Below, piece by piece: positions 44,739 to 53,995 of a stretch of 64,000 nucleotides of DNA (position 1 is the first letter of the stretch; each line of letters starts with the position of its first letter). The notes below the pieces were generated by a model that worked only from the letters and a program-made list of their open reading frames with translations, made no database searches and was not told where the DNA came from. The stretch lies in NCBI RefSeq assembly GCF_004115975.1, contig NZ_SDDZ01000017.1, positions 16,618 through 80,617 of the forward strand, written 5' to 3'. The position numbers and the translations under genes are program-made. Origin of the DNA: Gelidibacter gilvus (GTDB taxonomy: Bacteria > Bacteroidota > Bacteroidia > Flavobacteriales > Flavobacteriaceae).

Positions 44739-45569
44739 ATGAAGAGGTTAAAGCCTTTGTTTGATTTTTATATCAATAGTAGCATTCACGTAGCATTGGC
44801 TGTGTTTTCCATGACTTATGTGACGCTGTTGGAACTCAATTTACCAATAGATTGGCCCTTGTTTTTATTTGTCTTCTTCTCTACAATTACAGGTTATAAT
44901 TTTGTGAAGTATTTTGGAATGGTAAAGTTTCATCATCGGCGGTTGGCAAGATGGTTGAAAGTTATTCAGATATTTTCATTGATTTGTTTTCTTTTGATGC
45001 TCTGGTTTTTATTCCAATTAAAGCCAAAAACCATTATCTATATCGGGGTTTTTGGAGTGGTTACATTTTTGTATGCCATTCCTTTTTTGCCGAAACGATA
45101 TTTTATGAACCGACAAAATAACCTAAGGAACATAGGTGGTTTGAAAGTGTATGTGATTGCTCTGGTTTGGGCTGGAGTTACGGTTTTGCTTCCCATATTT
45201 GATGAAAATGACGTAATTACTACGGATGCTTGGATCATGACCATTCAACGTTTTTTGTTGGTTATGCTGTTAATGTTGCCGTTTGAAATAAGAGATTTAA
45301 AATATGACAGTTTGAAGTTGGCTACGGTTCCTCAAAAAATAGGGGTCAAGAACACGAAGGTGATGGGAGTTTTGGTGGGCATCGTCTTTTTTGTTTTAGA
45401 ATTTTTAAAAGACGAATTGAGCCTAAAACTGATTGCGTTAACCTTGGCTATTGCCTTGATAACCCTGCTTTTTATAGTGTTCGCCACTAAAAAAAGGAGC
45501 GATTATTACAGTTCTTTTTGGGTAGAAAGCGTGCCGATACTTTGGCTGATCTTACATTTGGTTTTTTAA
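44739..45569 (+). CDS. polytopic membrane protein, UbiA-like
   Basis: The product has 276 residues and about eight membrane helices. The first part has FFSTITGYNFVKYFGMVKF where UbiA prenyltransferases have N-x-x-x-D, and the second Asp motif position reads LPFEIRDLKYD. The pattern is thus UbiA-like but with a degenerate first aspartate motif, so enzymatic activity is uncertain. The 3' end overlaps the convergent anti-sigma-like gene by 18 bp. Confidence 0.7.
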   Translation: MKRLKPLFDFYINSSIHVALAVFSMTYVTLLELNLPIDWPLFLFVFFSTITGYNFVKYFGMVKFHHRRLARWLKVIQIFSLICFLLMLWFLFQLKPKTIIYIGVFGVVTFLYAIPFLPKRYFMNRQNNLRNIGGLKVYVIALVWAGVTVLLPIFDENDVITTDAWIMTIQRFLLVMLLMLPFEIRDLKYDSLKLATVPQKIGVKNTKVMGVLVGIVFFVLEFLKDELSLKLIALTLAIALITLLFIVFATKKRSDYYSSFWVESVPILWLILHLVF

Positions 45570-45806
45570 CTGCTCGTTTAAACGGTCTTCCATAAGTTTA
45601 CGTTCGTTGTGCTCCAAGCATTCCAAGTTGGAAGATTTCAAGGTTTTTGTCAATTTACAGTTACGGTTGACATAGACTCTTGTGGTGCTGCACCAAAGAT
45701 ATCTAAATCTCAGTTTGAACTTTTCCCCTAGAGTCGATTCCTGATATTGTGATTTGTCACAAATATGAAATGCCTCTTCTTTTGAAATTAAAAATAATTT
45801 TAACAT
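45552..45806 (-). CDS. small anti-sigma-like protein (84 residues)
   Basis: The product has 84 residues, MLKLFLISKEEAFHICDKSQ and then ESTLGEKFKLRFRYLWC with a further NRNCKLTKTL. Two or three spaced cysteines and the location 2 bp downstream of an ECF sigma gene fit the small zinc-binding anti-sigma proteins found next to sigma genes in Bacteroidota. The HxxxCxxC pattern is incomplete (H-x-C plus C, C), so zinc binding is uncertain. Overlaps the convergent neighbour by 18 bp. Confidence 0.65.
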   Translation of the reverse strand: MLKLFLISKEEAFHICDKSQYQESTLGEKFKLRFRYLWCSTTRVYVNRNCKLTKTLKSSNLECLEHNERKLMEDRLNEQLKNQM

Positions 45807-45808
45807 TG

Positions 45809-46366
45809 CTATGATTTAAACCAGTGTTTCTCCATGCATTCCGCCAAAGCTGTACGTGCACGATGAATAATGACCCATAAGTTAGACGCAGTGATGTTTA
45901 GTTCATTACAAATAGCTTCAGTTTCATAATTTAAAATTGTTTTCATTTTGAATACGGTGGCTTGTCGTTCAGAGAGTTTGTCCATGCAATCGTAAATGGC
46001 ATTGCCAAGCTCGGTGTTTTCAAGAGTTTCCTGAGCATTTAAATAGCCTTCATCTTCCACGCGCTCTTCCAGCCAATCGCCTTCATTTTCATCAGTATTA
46101 TACGTCATTCGGACTTCAGCCTGACCTTTCCTGGAATTTATTTTCCGATAATAATCGATGATTTTTCTCTTTAAGATAGAAATAAGCCAAGTCCGTTCGC
46201 TCGCTTCGCCTTTGAAATTTTTCATGGACTTTAAGCCGGCAAAAAAAGTATCCTGGATGATGTCTTTAGCAATTTCGCGGTCATTGACCCTGCTGATCGT
46301 GTAATTAAAGAGATAATCCGAATAAAGTTCAATCCACCTACTGGGGTTGATGTGATGATTTGACAT
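45809..46366 (-). CDS. ECF-type RNA polymerase sigma factor
   Basis: The product has 185 residues. Region 2 is LYSDYLFNYTISRVNDREIAKDIIQDTFFAGLKSM, with the extension RKINSRKGQAEVRM, and region 4 is KLSERQATVFKMKTILNYETEAICNELNITASNLWVIIHRARTALAECM. The gene is followed after 2 bp by the small anti-sigma-like gene, so the two are a regulatory pair. Targets are not identified. It is unlike the sigma factor at 24575, which has a Cys-containing tail. Confidence 0.92.
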   Translation of the reverse strand: MSNHHINPSRWIELYSDYLFNYTISRVNDREIAKDIIQDTFFAGLKSMKNFKGEASERTWLISILKRKIIDYYRKINSRKGQAEVRMTYNTDENEGDWLEERVEDEGYLNAQETLENTELGNAIYDCMDKLSERQATVFKMKTILNYETEAICNELNITASNLWVIIHRARTALAECMEKHWFKS

Positions 46367-46486
46367 CTGTTTTATAGCAATTTACATCAAAATTAAGTAA
46401 ATAATTCCTATTATTTGATCAAATTAACTAAAGCGTTTTCGATGTTTTAATTTTTGAGATTGATTCGCTAATGATTCGGTACCAAT

Positions 46487-46530
46487 AAAAAAACACCATT
46501 AAATCCTGCGATAGTTTTTGAATGGTGTTT
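46487..46530 (-). terminator. terminator after the M3 peptidase gene
   Basis: AAAACACCATT / AATGGTGTTTT pair around an 18-nt loop, followed on the minus strand by T7. It is 23 bp past the gene's stop. Confidence 0.75.
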
Positions 46531-46552
46531 TGATGATTATAATTGAAATCGA

Positions 46553-48586
46553 TTATCTTTCTAGAAGTCCCGCACGTTTCAATAGCGCATCAGGTTGAGG
46601 TTCTTTTCCTCTAAAGCGCTTGTACAGTACCATGGGGTCTTCAATGCCACCTTGTGAAAGGACATGCTCCATGAATTTTGTGGCAACTTCTTTGTTGAAA
46701 ATGCCTTTTTCCTTAAAGAATTCAAAAGCATCGGCATCCAGAACTTCAGCCCATTTATAACTGTAATATCCCGACGAATAGCCGCCTTGAAAAATATGGG
46801 AAAATGAGGTGCTCATGCAGTTTTCTTTCACATCTGGAAATAATTGACTGCCTTCAAAAGCTTTTAATTCATGCGCTTTTACATCGGTTATTGATGTTGG
46901 ATCAATCCCGTGCCAGCTCATGTCCAAAAGTCCAAAACTCAATTGACGCAAGGTTTGCATCCCTTCATGAAAAGCAGCAGAATCCTTTATTTTTTGAACC
47001 AAATCCATTGGGATCAATTCACCGGTTTGGTAATGGGTGGCAAACAGTTCCAAAGCCTCTTTTTCATAACACCAATTCTCAAATATTTGACTTGGCAATT
47101 CCACGAAGTCCCAGAACACACTGGTGCCCGATAAACTTGGATAAGTCGTGTTTGCCAACATGCCGTGAAGAGCATGACCAAATTCATGGAATAAGGTTGT
47201 GACTTCATTAAAAGTCAATAATGACGGTTTGGTTTTGGTCGGTTTTGTGAAATTACAGACGATGGAAATGTGTGGACGTTCATGTTTATCACCTTTTACG
47301 AATTGAGGTTTGTAGCTAGTCATCCAAGCACCGTTGCGTTTTCCTGCTCTTGGAAAAAAGTCGGCGTAAAAAATGGCAACCAATTCGCCGTTGGCGTCGG
47401 TTACTTTATAGGTTAAAACGTCTTTGTGATATTTATCGATGGTCGTGATTTCTTCAAAGGCCAATCCGAATAATTTTTGCGCGACCTTAAAAGACCCATC
47501 AATAACATTTTCAAGCTTAAAATACGGTTTTAGCTTTTCATCATCCAAATCAAAACGTTCTTGTTTTAACTTTTCCGCGTAATATGCCGAATCCCATTTT
47601 TCCAATTGGTCAATGCCATCCAAAGTATGAGCAAACTCCTGAAGTTCTTTAAATTCCCGCAGTGCCGCTGGTTTTGCTTTGACTAAAAGTTCTTCTAAAA
47701 AATCTTCGACTTTTTGTGGTGTTTTGGCCATTCGTTCCTCAAGTACAAAATGCGCATGGGTTTTATAACCTAAAAGCTGGGCGCGTTCAAAGCGTAATTT
47801 TGCAATCTGCAACACATTATTTTGGTTGTCCAAGGCATCACCTTTAAATGCTTTCTTTCCTGCGGCAATGGCTAACTTTTTTCTGAGCGCTCTATTGTCT
47901 GCATAAGTCATGAAAGGGATATAGCTTGGGTAATCCAAAGTAAATAACCAGCCTTCTTTGTCTTTGCTTTCTGCCAATTGCTTAGCAGCTTCCAAAACGC
48001 CTTCTGGCAATCCGGAAAGTTCGTCTTCATTGCTGACCAACATCTCAAAGTTATTGGTTTCTGCCAAAACGTTTTCGCCAAAGGTCAGTTTTAGCTGGCT
48101 CAATTGTTTGTCAATGGCTCTAAGTTCTTGCTTTTTATCATCGGAAAGATTGGCGCCATTCCGTGCAAAACTCTTATATTTTTTGTCCAAAAGCGTGTGC
48201 TGCTCCGTAGTCAGTTCTAAAGTGTCCTTCCGATCGTAAACAGCTTTGACCTTTTTGAACAACGCCTCGTTCAGAGTTATATCATTGCCGAATTCAGTGA
48301 TCAAAGGAGAGACTTCTTGGGCAATTTTTTGAATGATGTCGCTGGTTTCTGCAGAATTGAGATTAAAAAAAATATTCGAAATCCGATCTAATTGTTGACC
48401 AGTAAATTCTAATGCTTCAATTGTATTTTCAAAGGACGGTTCCTCATCCGTATTTGTTATAGCATCAATTTCCAATTTCGCGCTGTCAATTGCAGCCTTG
48501 AAAGCGGGCAGATAATCAGTGTCCTTTATTTTTGAAAAAGGTGCCGTATTGTAAGGAGTGTTGAAATGAGTGTCTAAGATATTCAT
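46553..48586 (-). CDS. M3-family metallopeptidase (Dcp/oligopeptidase A type)
   Basis: The product has 677 residues, matching Dcp and PrlC (about 680). The zinc motif is FHEFGHALHGML, with the downstream Glu in FVELPSQIFENW; GMQTLRQLSFGLLDMSWH and SFSHIFQGGYSSGYYSYKWAEVLDADAFEFF are the usual C-terminal blocks. It cleaves short peptides in the cytoplasm, with dipeptidyl-carboxypeptidase or oligopeptidase activity not resolved. No neighbour clarifies the role. Confidence 0.93.
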   Translation of the reverse strand: MNILDTHFNTPYNTAPFSKIKDTDYLPAFKAAIDSAKLEIDAITNTDEEPSFENTIEALEFTGQQLDRISNIFFNLNSAETSDIIQKIAQEVSPLITEFGNDITLNEALFKKVKAVYDRKDTLELTTEQHTLLDKKYKSFARNGANLSDDKKQELRAIDKQLSQLKLTFGENVLAETNNFEMLVSNEDELSGLPEGVLEAAKQLAESKDKEGWLFTLDYPSYIPFMTYADNRALRKKLAIAAGKKAFKGDALDNQNNVLQIAKLRFERAQLLGYKTHAHFVLEERMAKTPQKVEDFLEELLVKAKPAALREFKELQEFAHTLDGIDQLEKWDSAYYAEKLKQERFDLDDEKLKPYFKLENVIDGSFKVAQKLFGLAFEEITTIDKYHKDVLTYKVTDANGELVAIFYADFFPRAGKRNGAWMTSYKPQFVKGDKHERPHISIVCNFTKPTKTKPSLLTFNEVTTLFHEFGHALHGMLANTTYPSLSGTSVFWDFVELPSQIFENWCYEKEALELFATHYQTGELIPMDLVQKIKDSAAFHEGMQTLRQLSFGLLDMSWHGIDPTSITDVKAHELKAFEGSQLFPDVKENCMSTSFSHIFQGGYSSGYYSYKWAEVLDADAFEFFKEKGIFNKEVATKFMEHVLSQGGIEDPMVLYKRFRGKEPQPDALLKRAGLLER

Positions 48587-48785
48587 AGAATGAAAGATTC
48601 GATTTTTAAAATGTGTTGTGCGATTTATCCTGCTAAATTATTGTGATTCTGATAATTAACTTATTTTTATCATAGATTTATCCGTTATATATTTACCTTT
48701 GTTTAGCAATTGTAAATAAGTTTAGATAAAGACCCTTTTATAGTTGATTAATAGCATGAGATCCCTGGCACTTGTCGGGGGTTTT

Positions 48786-49268
48786 CTATTTTAAGTCTTG
48801 AGAAGAAGCAATAACTTGAGCTTTTAAGTCTTCCTTGTAGGCAATTATTGTTTTCTGAACCTGAGCGTCCGAACTTCCTATAATTTGAGCTGCCAGAATG
48901 CCGGCATTTTTTGCGCCATTTAAGGCTACTGTAGCAACTGGAACACCGCCAGGCATTTGAAGAATGGAAAGAATGGAATCCCAACCATCAATAGAATTGG
49001 TGCTTTTTACAGGAACACCTATTACCGGTAGTGGCGATAACGAAGCAATCATTCCTGGAAGATGCGCAGCGCCTCCAGCACCTGCAATGATTACTGAAAA
49101 TCCGCGTGTATGGGCGTTTTTTCCATAATCAAATAATTTTTCTGGAGTCCTGTGGGCTGATACAATATCAACTTCAACTTCAATATTAAACTGTTTTAAA
49201 ATGTCAATAGCGTCTTGCATGACTGGAAGGTCGCTTTTGCTTCCCATGATGATTCCTATTTTGCTCAT
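48786..49268 (-). CDS. purE: N5-carboxyaminoimidazole ribonucleotide mutase
   Basis: The product has 160 residues, the class I PurE length. Key motifs are IIMGSKSDLPVMQDA, VSAHRTPEKLFDYGKNA (active-site His) and IIAGAGGAAHLPGMIAS. It converts N5-CAIR to CAIR in purine synthesis. It lies 68 bp downstream of purK on the same strand, the usual purKE pair. Confidence 0.95.
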   Translation of the reverse strand: MSKIGIIMGSKSDLPVMQDAIDILKQFNIEVEVDIVSAHRTPEKLFDYGKNAHTRGFSVIIAGAGGAAHLPGMIASLSPLPVIGVPVKSTNSIDGWDSILSILQMPGGVPVATVALNGAKNAGILAAQIIGSSDAQVQKTIIAYKEDLKAQVIASSQDLK

Positions 49269-49336
49269 AATTTTATAAACTATAAATATTTATGTTCTCG
49301 GTTAAGAGGAAGAAAGATTATTGATTTGTAAAGTAT

Positions 49337-50491
49337 TTACTGGCTAATAACTTTTATTAAATTCTTCGCATCCTCCGCAACTTGTCGCGCTTCATTCAAA
49401 TCTTCATTGACAATCGTTACATGGCCCATCTTTCGGAATGGTCTGGTCTGTTTTTTACCATAGATATGAGGTGTCACACCATCCATAGCCATGATAGCTT
49501 CAATGTTTTCATAAATCACATCGCCAGAATGGCCTTCGGCACCCACCAAATTGACCATCACGGCTGCAACTTTATTATCTGTTCTTCCTAAAGGTAAATC
49601 TAGGATGGCTCTTAAATGTTGCTCAAATTGAGAGGTGTAGCTGGATTCAATAGTATGATGTCCGGAGTTGTGTGGTCTGGGGGCAACTTCATTTACAAGA
49701 ATCTCGTCATCTTGAGTTTGAAACATTTCTACCGCTAACAAACCAACATGATTAAAGGATTTTGAAACTTTTAAAGCGATGTCTTGTGCTTTATGGGCGA
49801 TTTTAGTGCCAATTCTTGCGGGACAAATGACATACTCTACTTGATTGGCTTCTGGATGAAATTCCATCTCTACAACCGGATAGGTTTTTACTTCTCCTTT
49901 TACATTCCTACTAACAATAACCGCAAGTTCATTTTTAAATGGAATCAAGGTTTCTGCAATACACTCACCGTCTTGAAGGTCTTTTAAGTCGGCTTTACTT
50001 CGCACTATTTTCACCCCGTTACCATCATATCCAAACTGTGCGGCTTTCCAAACAAAAGGTAAATGAAGTCCGCCATTGTCAATAGCATCTTCAATTTGCG
50101 AGAGGTAGGCAAAACGTGTGAAAGTGGCCGTTGGAATGTTGTTGTCCACATAAAACAACTTTTGAGTGGCCTTATTTTGAATGATTTTTAAAGTTTTTGA
50201 CGACGGAAATACTTTAACGCCTTGTTTTTCTAAAGTTTCTAGAGCATTGGCATTAACATTTTCGATTTCAATGGTGAGCACATCTACATTTTTTCCAAAA
50301 TTGACCACCGTATCATAATCCATTAAATCACCTTGGGTAAATTCATTGCAGGCAATTTTAGACGGCGCTTCATCACTGGGGTCAAGGACACAGGTGTAAA
50401 TATCGAATTTGCGTGTTTCTGTAAGCAGCATTTTGCCCAATTGGCCTCCACCAAGTATACCGAGTTTAAAGTTTGACGAAAAATAATTCAT
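49337..50491 (-). CDS. purK: N5-carboxyaminoimidazole ribonucleotide synthase
   Basis: The product has 384 residues with an ATP-grasp fold: LGILGGGQLGKMLLTETRK at the N-terminus, PFVWKAAQFGYDGNGV, and VNEVAPRPHNSGHHTIES (the metal/ATP-site loop). It carboxylates AIR with ATP and bicarbonate. First gene of the purK-purE operon; divergent from hpt-adk, another purine gene, across 149 bp. Confidence 0.95.
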   Translation of the reverse strand: MNYFSSNFKLGILGGGQLGKMLLTETRKFDIYTCVLDPSDEAPSKIACNEFTQGDLMDYDTVVNFGKNVDVLTIEIENVNANALETLEKQGVKVFPSSKTLKIIQNKATQKLFYVDNNIPTATFTRFAYLSQIEDAIDNGGLHLPFVWKAAQFGYDGNGVKIVRSKADLKDLQDGECIAETLIPFKNELAVIVSRNVKGEVKTYPVVEMEFHPEANQVEYVICPARIGTKIAHKAQDIALKVSKSFNHVGLLAVEMFQTQDDEILVNEVAPRPHNSGHHTIESSYTSQFEQHLRAILDLPLGRTDNKVAAVMVNLVGAEGHSGDVIYENIEAIMAMDGVTPHIYGKKQTRPFRKMGHVTIVNEDLNEARQVAEDAKNLIKVISQ

Positions 50492-50616
50492 GTTTAAGGT
50501 TCTTACAGGGGAAAATCAGTTAAATTTATGTCGTTAATACCGCAAAAATACGCTTAAACTCTGAAAGTTGTGAATGAAATCCTGAAATTTCGGGAGTAAT
50601 TTTTAAATCAAAAGTG

Positions 50617-50624
50617 TATATTTG
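50617..50624 (+). promoter_or_regulatory. -7 promoter element of hpt-adk
   Basis: TATATTTG is a full TAnnTTTG match 16 bp before the ATG. No other good candidate is visible in the 149-bp purK/hpt-adk gap. Confidence 0.55.
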
Positions 50625-50640
50625 CATCTTTTAAAATCCA

Positions 50641-51756
50641 ATGACATTGATCAAGCTTCACGATTTATATTTTAAACCCTTTATATCTGAAAAGGAAATC
50701 GATACTGTTGTCCAAAGAATGGTGGACGAGGTAGCGAATGATATAAAAGACGATATTCCTGTATTTGTTGGCGTTTTAAACGGCTCATTCATGTTTGTGA
50801 GTGATTTTGTTAAAAAATATCCAAGACCATGTGAGGTTACATTCATAAAATTAGCGTCTTATGAAGGTGTCAAATCAACTGAAGATATTGAACGTCTTAT
50901 CGGATTGACGCAGGATTTGACCGGCAGAACTGTTGTGATTCTTGAAGACATTATCGATACTGGCAATACTTTGGAAGAAATCCATCGTATTTTCAAGAAT
51001 GAAAAAGTCAAGGAGTTGAAGATTGCAACACTGTTTCATAAGTCAGAAGCTTACAAAAAAGATTTTAAACTACATTATATTGGTATTGATGTTCCTAAGA
51101 AATTCATTGTCGGATACGGATTGGATTACGACGGATTAGGGAGGGATTTACCTGAAGTATATCAATTAAAAACGACTCAACATATGACAAATTTTGTGCT
51201 ATTTGGGCCTCCAGGCGCAGGGAAGGGAACACAAGCCGATTTTTTAAAGGAGACCTATAATCTAGTACATATTTCTACCGGTGATGTGTTTCGATATAAT
51301 ATCAAAAACGAAACGGCTTTGGGAATGCTCGCCAAATCTTTTATGGATAAAGGCGAATTGGTTCCAGATCAGGTCACTATTGATATGTTAAATACAGAAG
51401 TTGAGAAAAATGCCGATGCCAATGGCTTTATTTTCGATGGTTTTCCAAGAACCAATGCTCAAGCAAAAGCTTTGGATGAATTGATGGAAGCCAAAGACTC
51501 GCAAATTAATGCCATGATTGCTCTTGAAGTGGATGATGAGGTTTTGGTGCAACGTTTGTTAGGCCGTGGAAAAACCAGTGGACGACCAGACGATGCGGAT
51601 GAGCAAATTATCAGAAACCGTATCAATGAATATTACAAAAAAACAGCTATTTTAAAGGAGTATTATTCAGCTCAGGATAAATATTGTGGTGTAGATGGGG
51701 TTGGAAGTATCTCAGAAATTACGGAGCGATTGAATAAAGTGATCGATTCATTGTAA
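50641..51756 (+). CDS. fused hypoxanthine phosphoribosyltransferase-adenylate kinase
   Basis: The product has 371 residues in two enzyme domains. Residues 1-175 are a hypoxanthine/guanine phosphoribosyltransferase: PVFVGVLNGSFMF and the PRPP loop VVILEDIIDTGNT (98-110). Residues 182-371 are a short-type adenylate kinase: P-loop GPPGAGKGT (189-197), HISTGDVFR, FDGFPRT and the LID-type RLLGRGKTSGRPDD. There is no stop between them. Met182 (ATG at 51184) could also start a separate adenylate kinase by internal initiation. It acts in purine salvage and AMP/ADP balance, divergent from purKE. Confidence 0.93.
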   Translation: MTLIKLHDLYFKPFISEKEIDTVVQRMVDEVANDIKDDIPVFVGVLNGSFMFVSDFVKKYPRPCEVTFIKLASYEGVKSTEDIERLIGLTQDLTGRTVVILEDIIDTGNTLEEIHRIFKNEKVKELKIATLFHKSEAYKKDFKLHYIGIDVPKKFIVGYGLDYDGLGRDLPEVYQLKTTQHMTNFVLFGPPGAGKGTQADFLKETYNLVHISTGDVFRYNIKNETALGMLAKSFMDKGELVPDQVTIDMLNTEVEKNADANGFIFDGFPRTNAQAKALDELMEAKDSQINAMIALEVDDEVLVQRLLGRGKTSGRPDDADEQIIRNRINEYYKKTAILKEYYSAQDKYCGVDGVGSISEITERLNKVIDSL

Positions 51757-51888
51757 AAAGAATTCTGAGTAAAGTGTTCCAGGACTTTAGGCGTTTGACT
51801 TATGTTGAATTCTAGGACTTATTCTTATCTGGCACTTCTATAGATTAGATTTTAATTAAAAAGACTCCCATTTTCATGGGAAGTGATT

Positions 51889-52887
51889 ATGACCGAAGGA
51901 AATTTTGTTGACTATATTAAAATGAACGTCCAATCCGGAAACGGAGGGAAAGGTTCTATGCATTTGCATCGTGAAAAATTTATCACCAAAGGAGGCCCTG
52001 ATGGTGGTGATGGTGGTCGTGGTGGTCATGTGATTATAAGAGGCAATGAAAACCAATGGACTTTATATCATTTAAAGTTTAAAAAACACATTAGAGCCGA
52101 ACATGGCGGACACGGGAGTGGATCGAGAAGTACTGGCGCTGATGGTGAAGATATTTATGTTGATGTGCCCTTGGGAACTGTTGTAAGAGATGCTGAGACC
52201 AATGACGTGATTTTTGAAATTACCGAACATGGCGAAGAGAGAATTATCGCAGAAGGTGGAAAAGGTGGGCTCGGAAACTGGCATTTTAGAACCTCTACAA
52301 ACCAAACGCCGCGCTATTCTCAACCCGGTATTCCATTACAAGAGCGTGACATTCTTTTAGAGCTTAAAATCCTTGCTGATGTTGGTCTGGTTGGCTTCCC
52401 GAACGCTGGAAAATCGACCTTATTGTCGGTAGTTACTTCAGCAAAACCAAAGATTGCCGATTATGAATTTACGACACTTAAGCCCAACTTAGGGATTGTA
52501 GAATATCGTGATTTTCAAACCTTTGTTATGGCAGATATTCCTGGAATTATTGAAGGAGCTGCCGAAGGGAAAGGACTTGGACATTACTTTTTAAGACATA
52601 TTGAGCGCAATTCAATTCTGTTATTCTTAGTTCCTGCAGATGCCGACGATATCCTAAAACAATATGAGATTCTGTTGGATGAATTACGTCGTTACAATCC
52701 GGAAATGTTGGATAAAGAGCGTCTGATCGCCATTTCAAAAAGTGATCTTCTTGATGCTGAACTTGAAGCAGAACTTAAAATTGAACTCGACAAAACCTTG
52801 CCAATAGATTATATGTTCATCTCCTCTGTGGCCCAAAAGGGAATCACTGAATTGAAGGACAGACTTTGGAAGATGTTGAATGCTTAA
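51889..52887 (+). CDS. obgE: Obg-family GTPase
   Basis: The product has 332 residues from [10 protein letters not shown] (ATG at 51889); a GTG 6 bp upstream is less likely. The N-terminal glycine-rich Obg fold includes [14 protein letters not shown] and [15 protein letters not shown]; the G domain has [11 protein letters not shown] (P-loop), FTTLKPNLG and DIPGIIEGA. Obg binds ribosomes and links GTP levels with growth. No C-terminal extension is present. The 132-bp gap after hpt-adk holds a small hairpin (51866-51881) just upstream of the start, possibly affecting initiation. Confidence 0.95.
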   Translation: MTEGNFVDYIKMNVQSGNGGKGSMHLHREKFITKGGPDGGDGGRGGHVIIRGNENQWTLYHLKFKKHIRAEHGGHGSGSRSTGADGEDIYVDVPLGTVVRDAETNDVIFEITEHGEERIIAEGGKGGLGNWHFRTSTNQTPRYSQPGIPLQERDILLELKILADVGLVGFPNAGKSTLLSVVTSAKPKIADYEFTTLKPNLGIVEYRDFQTFVMADIPGIIEGAAEGKGLGHYFLRHIERNSILLFLVPADADDILKQYEILLDELRRYNPEMLDKERLIAISKSDLLDAELEAELKIELDKTLPIDYMFISSVAQKGITELKDRLWKMLNA

Positions 52888-53161
52888 CGATATAGTTACA
52901 TTGCCTTCATTTTCTTCTTGATCTTTTTAAAGTGAATTTTGAATATTTCCTGTGAATGTGAGATTTTAGATGTGCTTCTAAGTCATCTTATTCACATGAC
53001 GGAAATCCGTCTCTTCAAATTCTTCCTATTAATTCCTTTCTTTTTTTCCCATTGACAATACCTTGAATAGGATTTTGTACTAAAAACATTTAATACAATT
53101 TTAGTAATTCTAATTTAGTCTTGAATTTTTCCTTTCGTAACTTTGGATAAAACCATATAAA

Positions 53162-53887
53162 ATGAAAAATTTAAAAGATAAAGTCGCCTTAATTACGGGT
53201 GGGAGTAAAGGAATTGGCTACGGCGTAGCATTGAGTTTGTTGAATGAAGGTGTGAATGTGGCCATAACAAGTCGCGATGAGGCCAGTGCAAAGAAAGCAG
53301 CAGCAGAACTCACAAAGAATTCAAAAACATCAGCAAAAGCAATAGGTGTCGAGGCCGATGTCAGAAAATATGATAGCCAACAAAATGCGGTAAAGCAAGT
53401 GTTGTCAGAATTTGGACAGCTTGATATTGTAGTGGCAAATGCAGGATTGGGACATTTCGCTTCCATTGAAGATCTGACACCAGAGCAATGGCAGGAAACT
53501 ATTGACACGAACCTTTCAGGTGTGTTCTACACAATTAAATCGAGTGTTGAGGCGCTAAAAAAATCCAAAGGGTATTTTATTAGTATCTCCAGTTTAGCAG
53601 GAACCAACTTTTTTGCCGGCGGTTCAGCTTATAATGCCAGCAAATTTGGAGTTACCGGATTTACGCAATCGGTGATGTTAGATTTGAGACAACATAATAT
53701 TAAGGTGAGTACTATTATGCCAGGATCGGTTTCAACACATTTTAATGGAAATGAGCCAGACCCTAGCGACGCTTGGAAAATCCAAAGTGAGGATATTGGT
53801 GAGTTGGTTGTTGATCTTTTAAAAATGAATGAGCGCACCTTACCGAGTAAAATTGAGGTAAGGCCAACCATGCCACCAAGTAAATAG
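53162..53887 (+). CDS. short-chain dehydrogenase/reductase
   Basis: The product has 241 residues. Cofactor loop TGGSKGIGYGVALSLL (GxxxGxG), NAG motif VANAGLGHF, catalytic Ser in ISISSLAGTN and Tyr-Lys in AYNASKFGV are all present, so this is a classical SDR. Substrate unknown. It has a TAACTTTG promoter-like element at 53138-53145 and its own terminator; monocistronic. The 274-bp gap before it holds no other feature. Confidence 0.92.
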   Translation: MKNLKDKVALITGGSKGIGYGVALSLLNEGVNVAITSRDEASAKKAAAELTKNSKTSAKAIGVEADVRKYDSQQNAVKQVLSEFGQLDIVVANAGLGHFASIEDLTPEQWQETIDTNLSGVFYTIKSSVEALKKSKGYFISISSLAGTNFFAGGSAYNASKFGVTGFTQSVMLDLRQHNIKVSTIMPGSVSTHFNGNEPDPSDAWKIQSEDIGELVVDLLKMNERTLPSKIEVRPTMPPSK

Positions 53888-53912
53888 TGCTGGTTTATTA
53901 AATATTCATGTA

Positions 53913-53973
53913 AAATGCCTCTTGCTATTTCATGTCTTTTGATATTGAGATATGTTGAAGAGGCATTTTTTTT
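53913..53973 (+). terminator. terminator after the SDR gene
   Basis: AAATGCCTCTT pairs with AAGAGGCATTT across a long loop, followed by T8. It begins 26 bp past the stop. Confidence 0.7.
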
Positions 53974-53995
53974 ATTACCTTTAAAATAAAAAACT

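Noticed and set aside
44739..45569. Assignment as a functional prenyltransferase
   Set aside because: The first Asp-rich motif is degenerate (YNFVKYF), so only a UbiA-like fold is claimed.
48748..48984. 78-residue minus-strand frame over the purE 3' end
   Set aside because: Same-strand alternative frame of purE without any recognisable feature.
51866..51881. Hairpin TCCCAT-TTTC-ATGGGA before obgE considered as a terminator
   Set aside because: Stem of only six pairs and no T-run; kept only as a possible influence on initiation.
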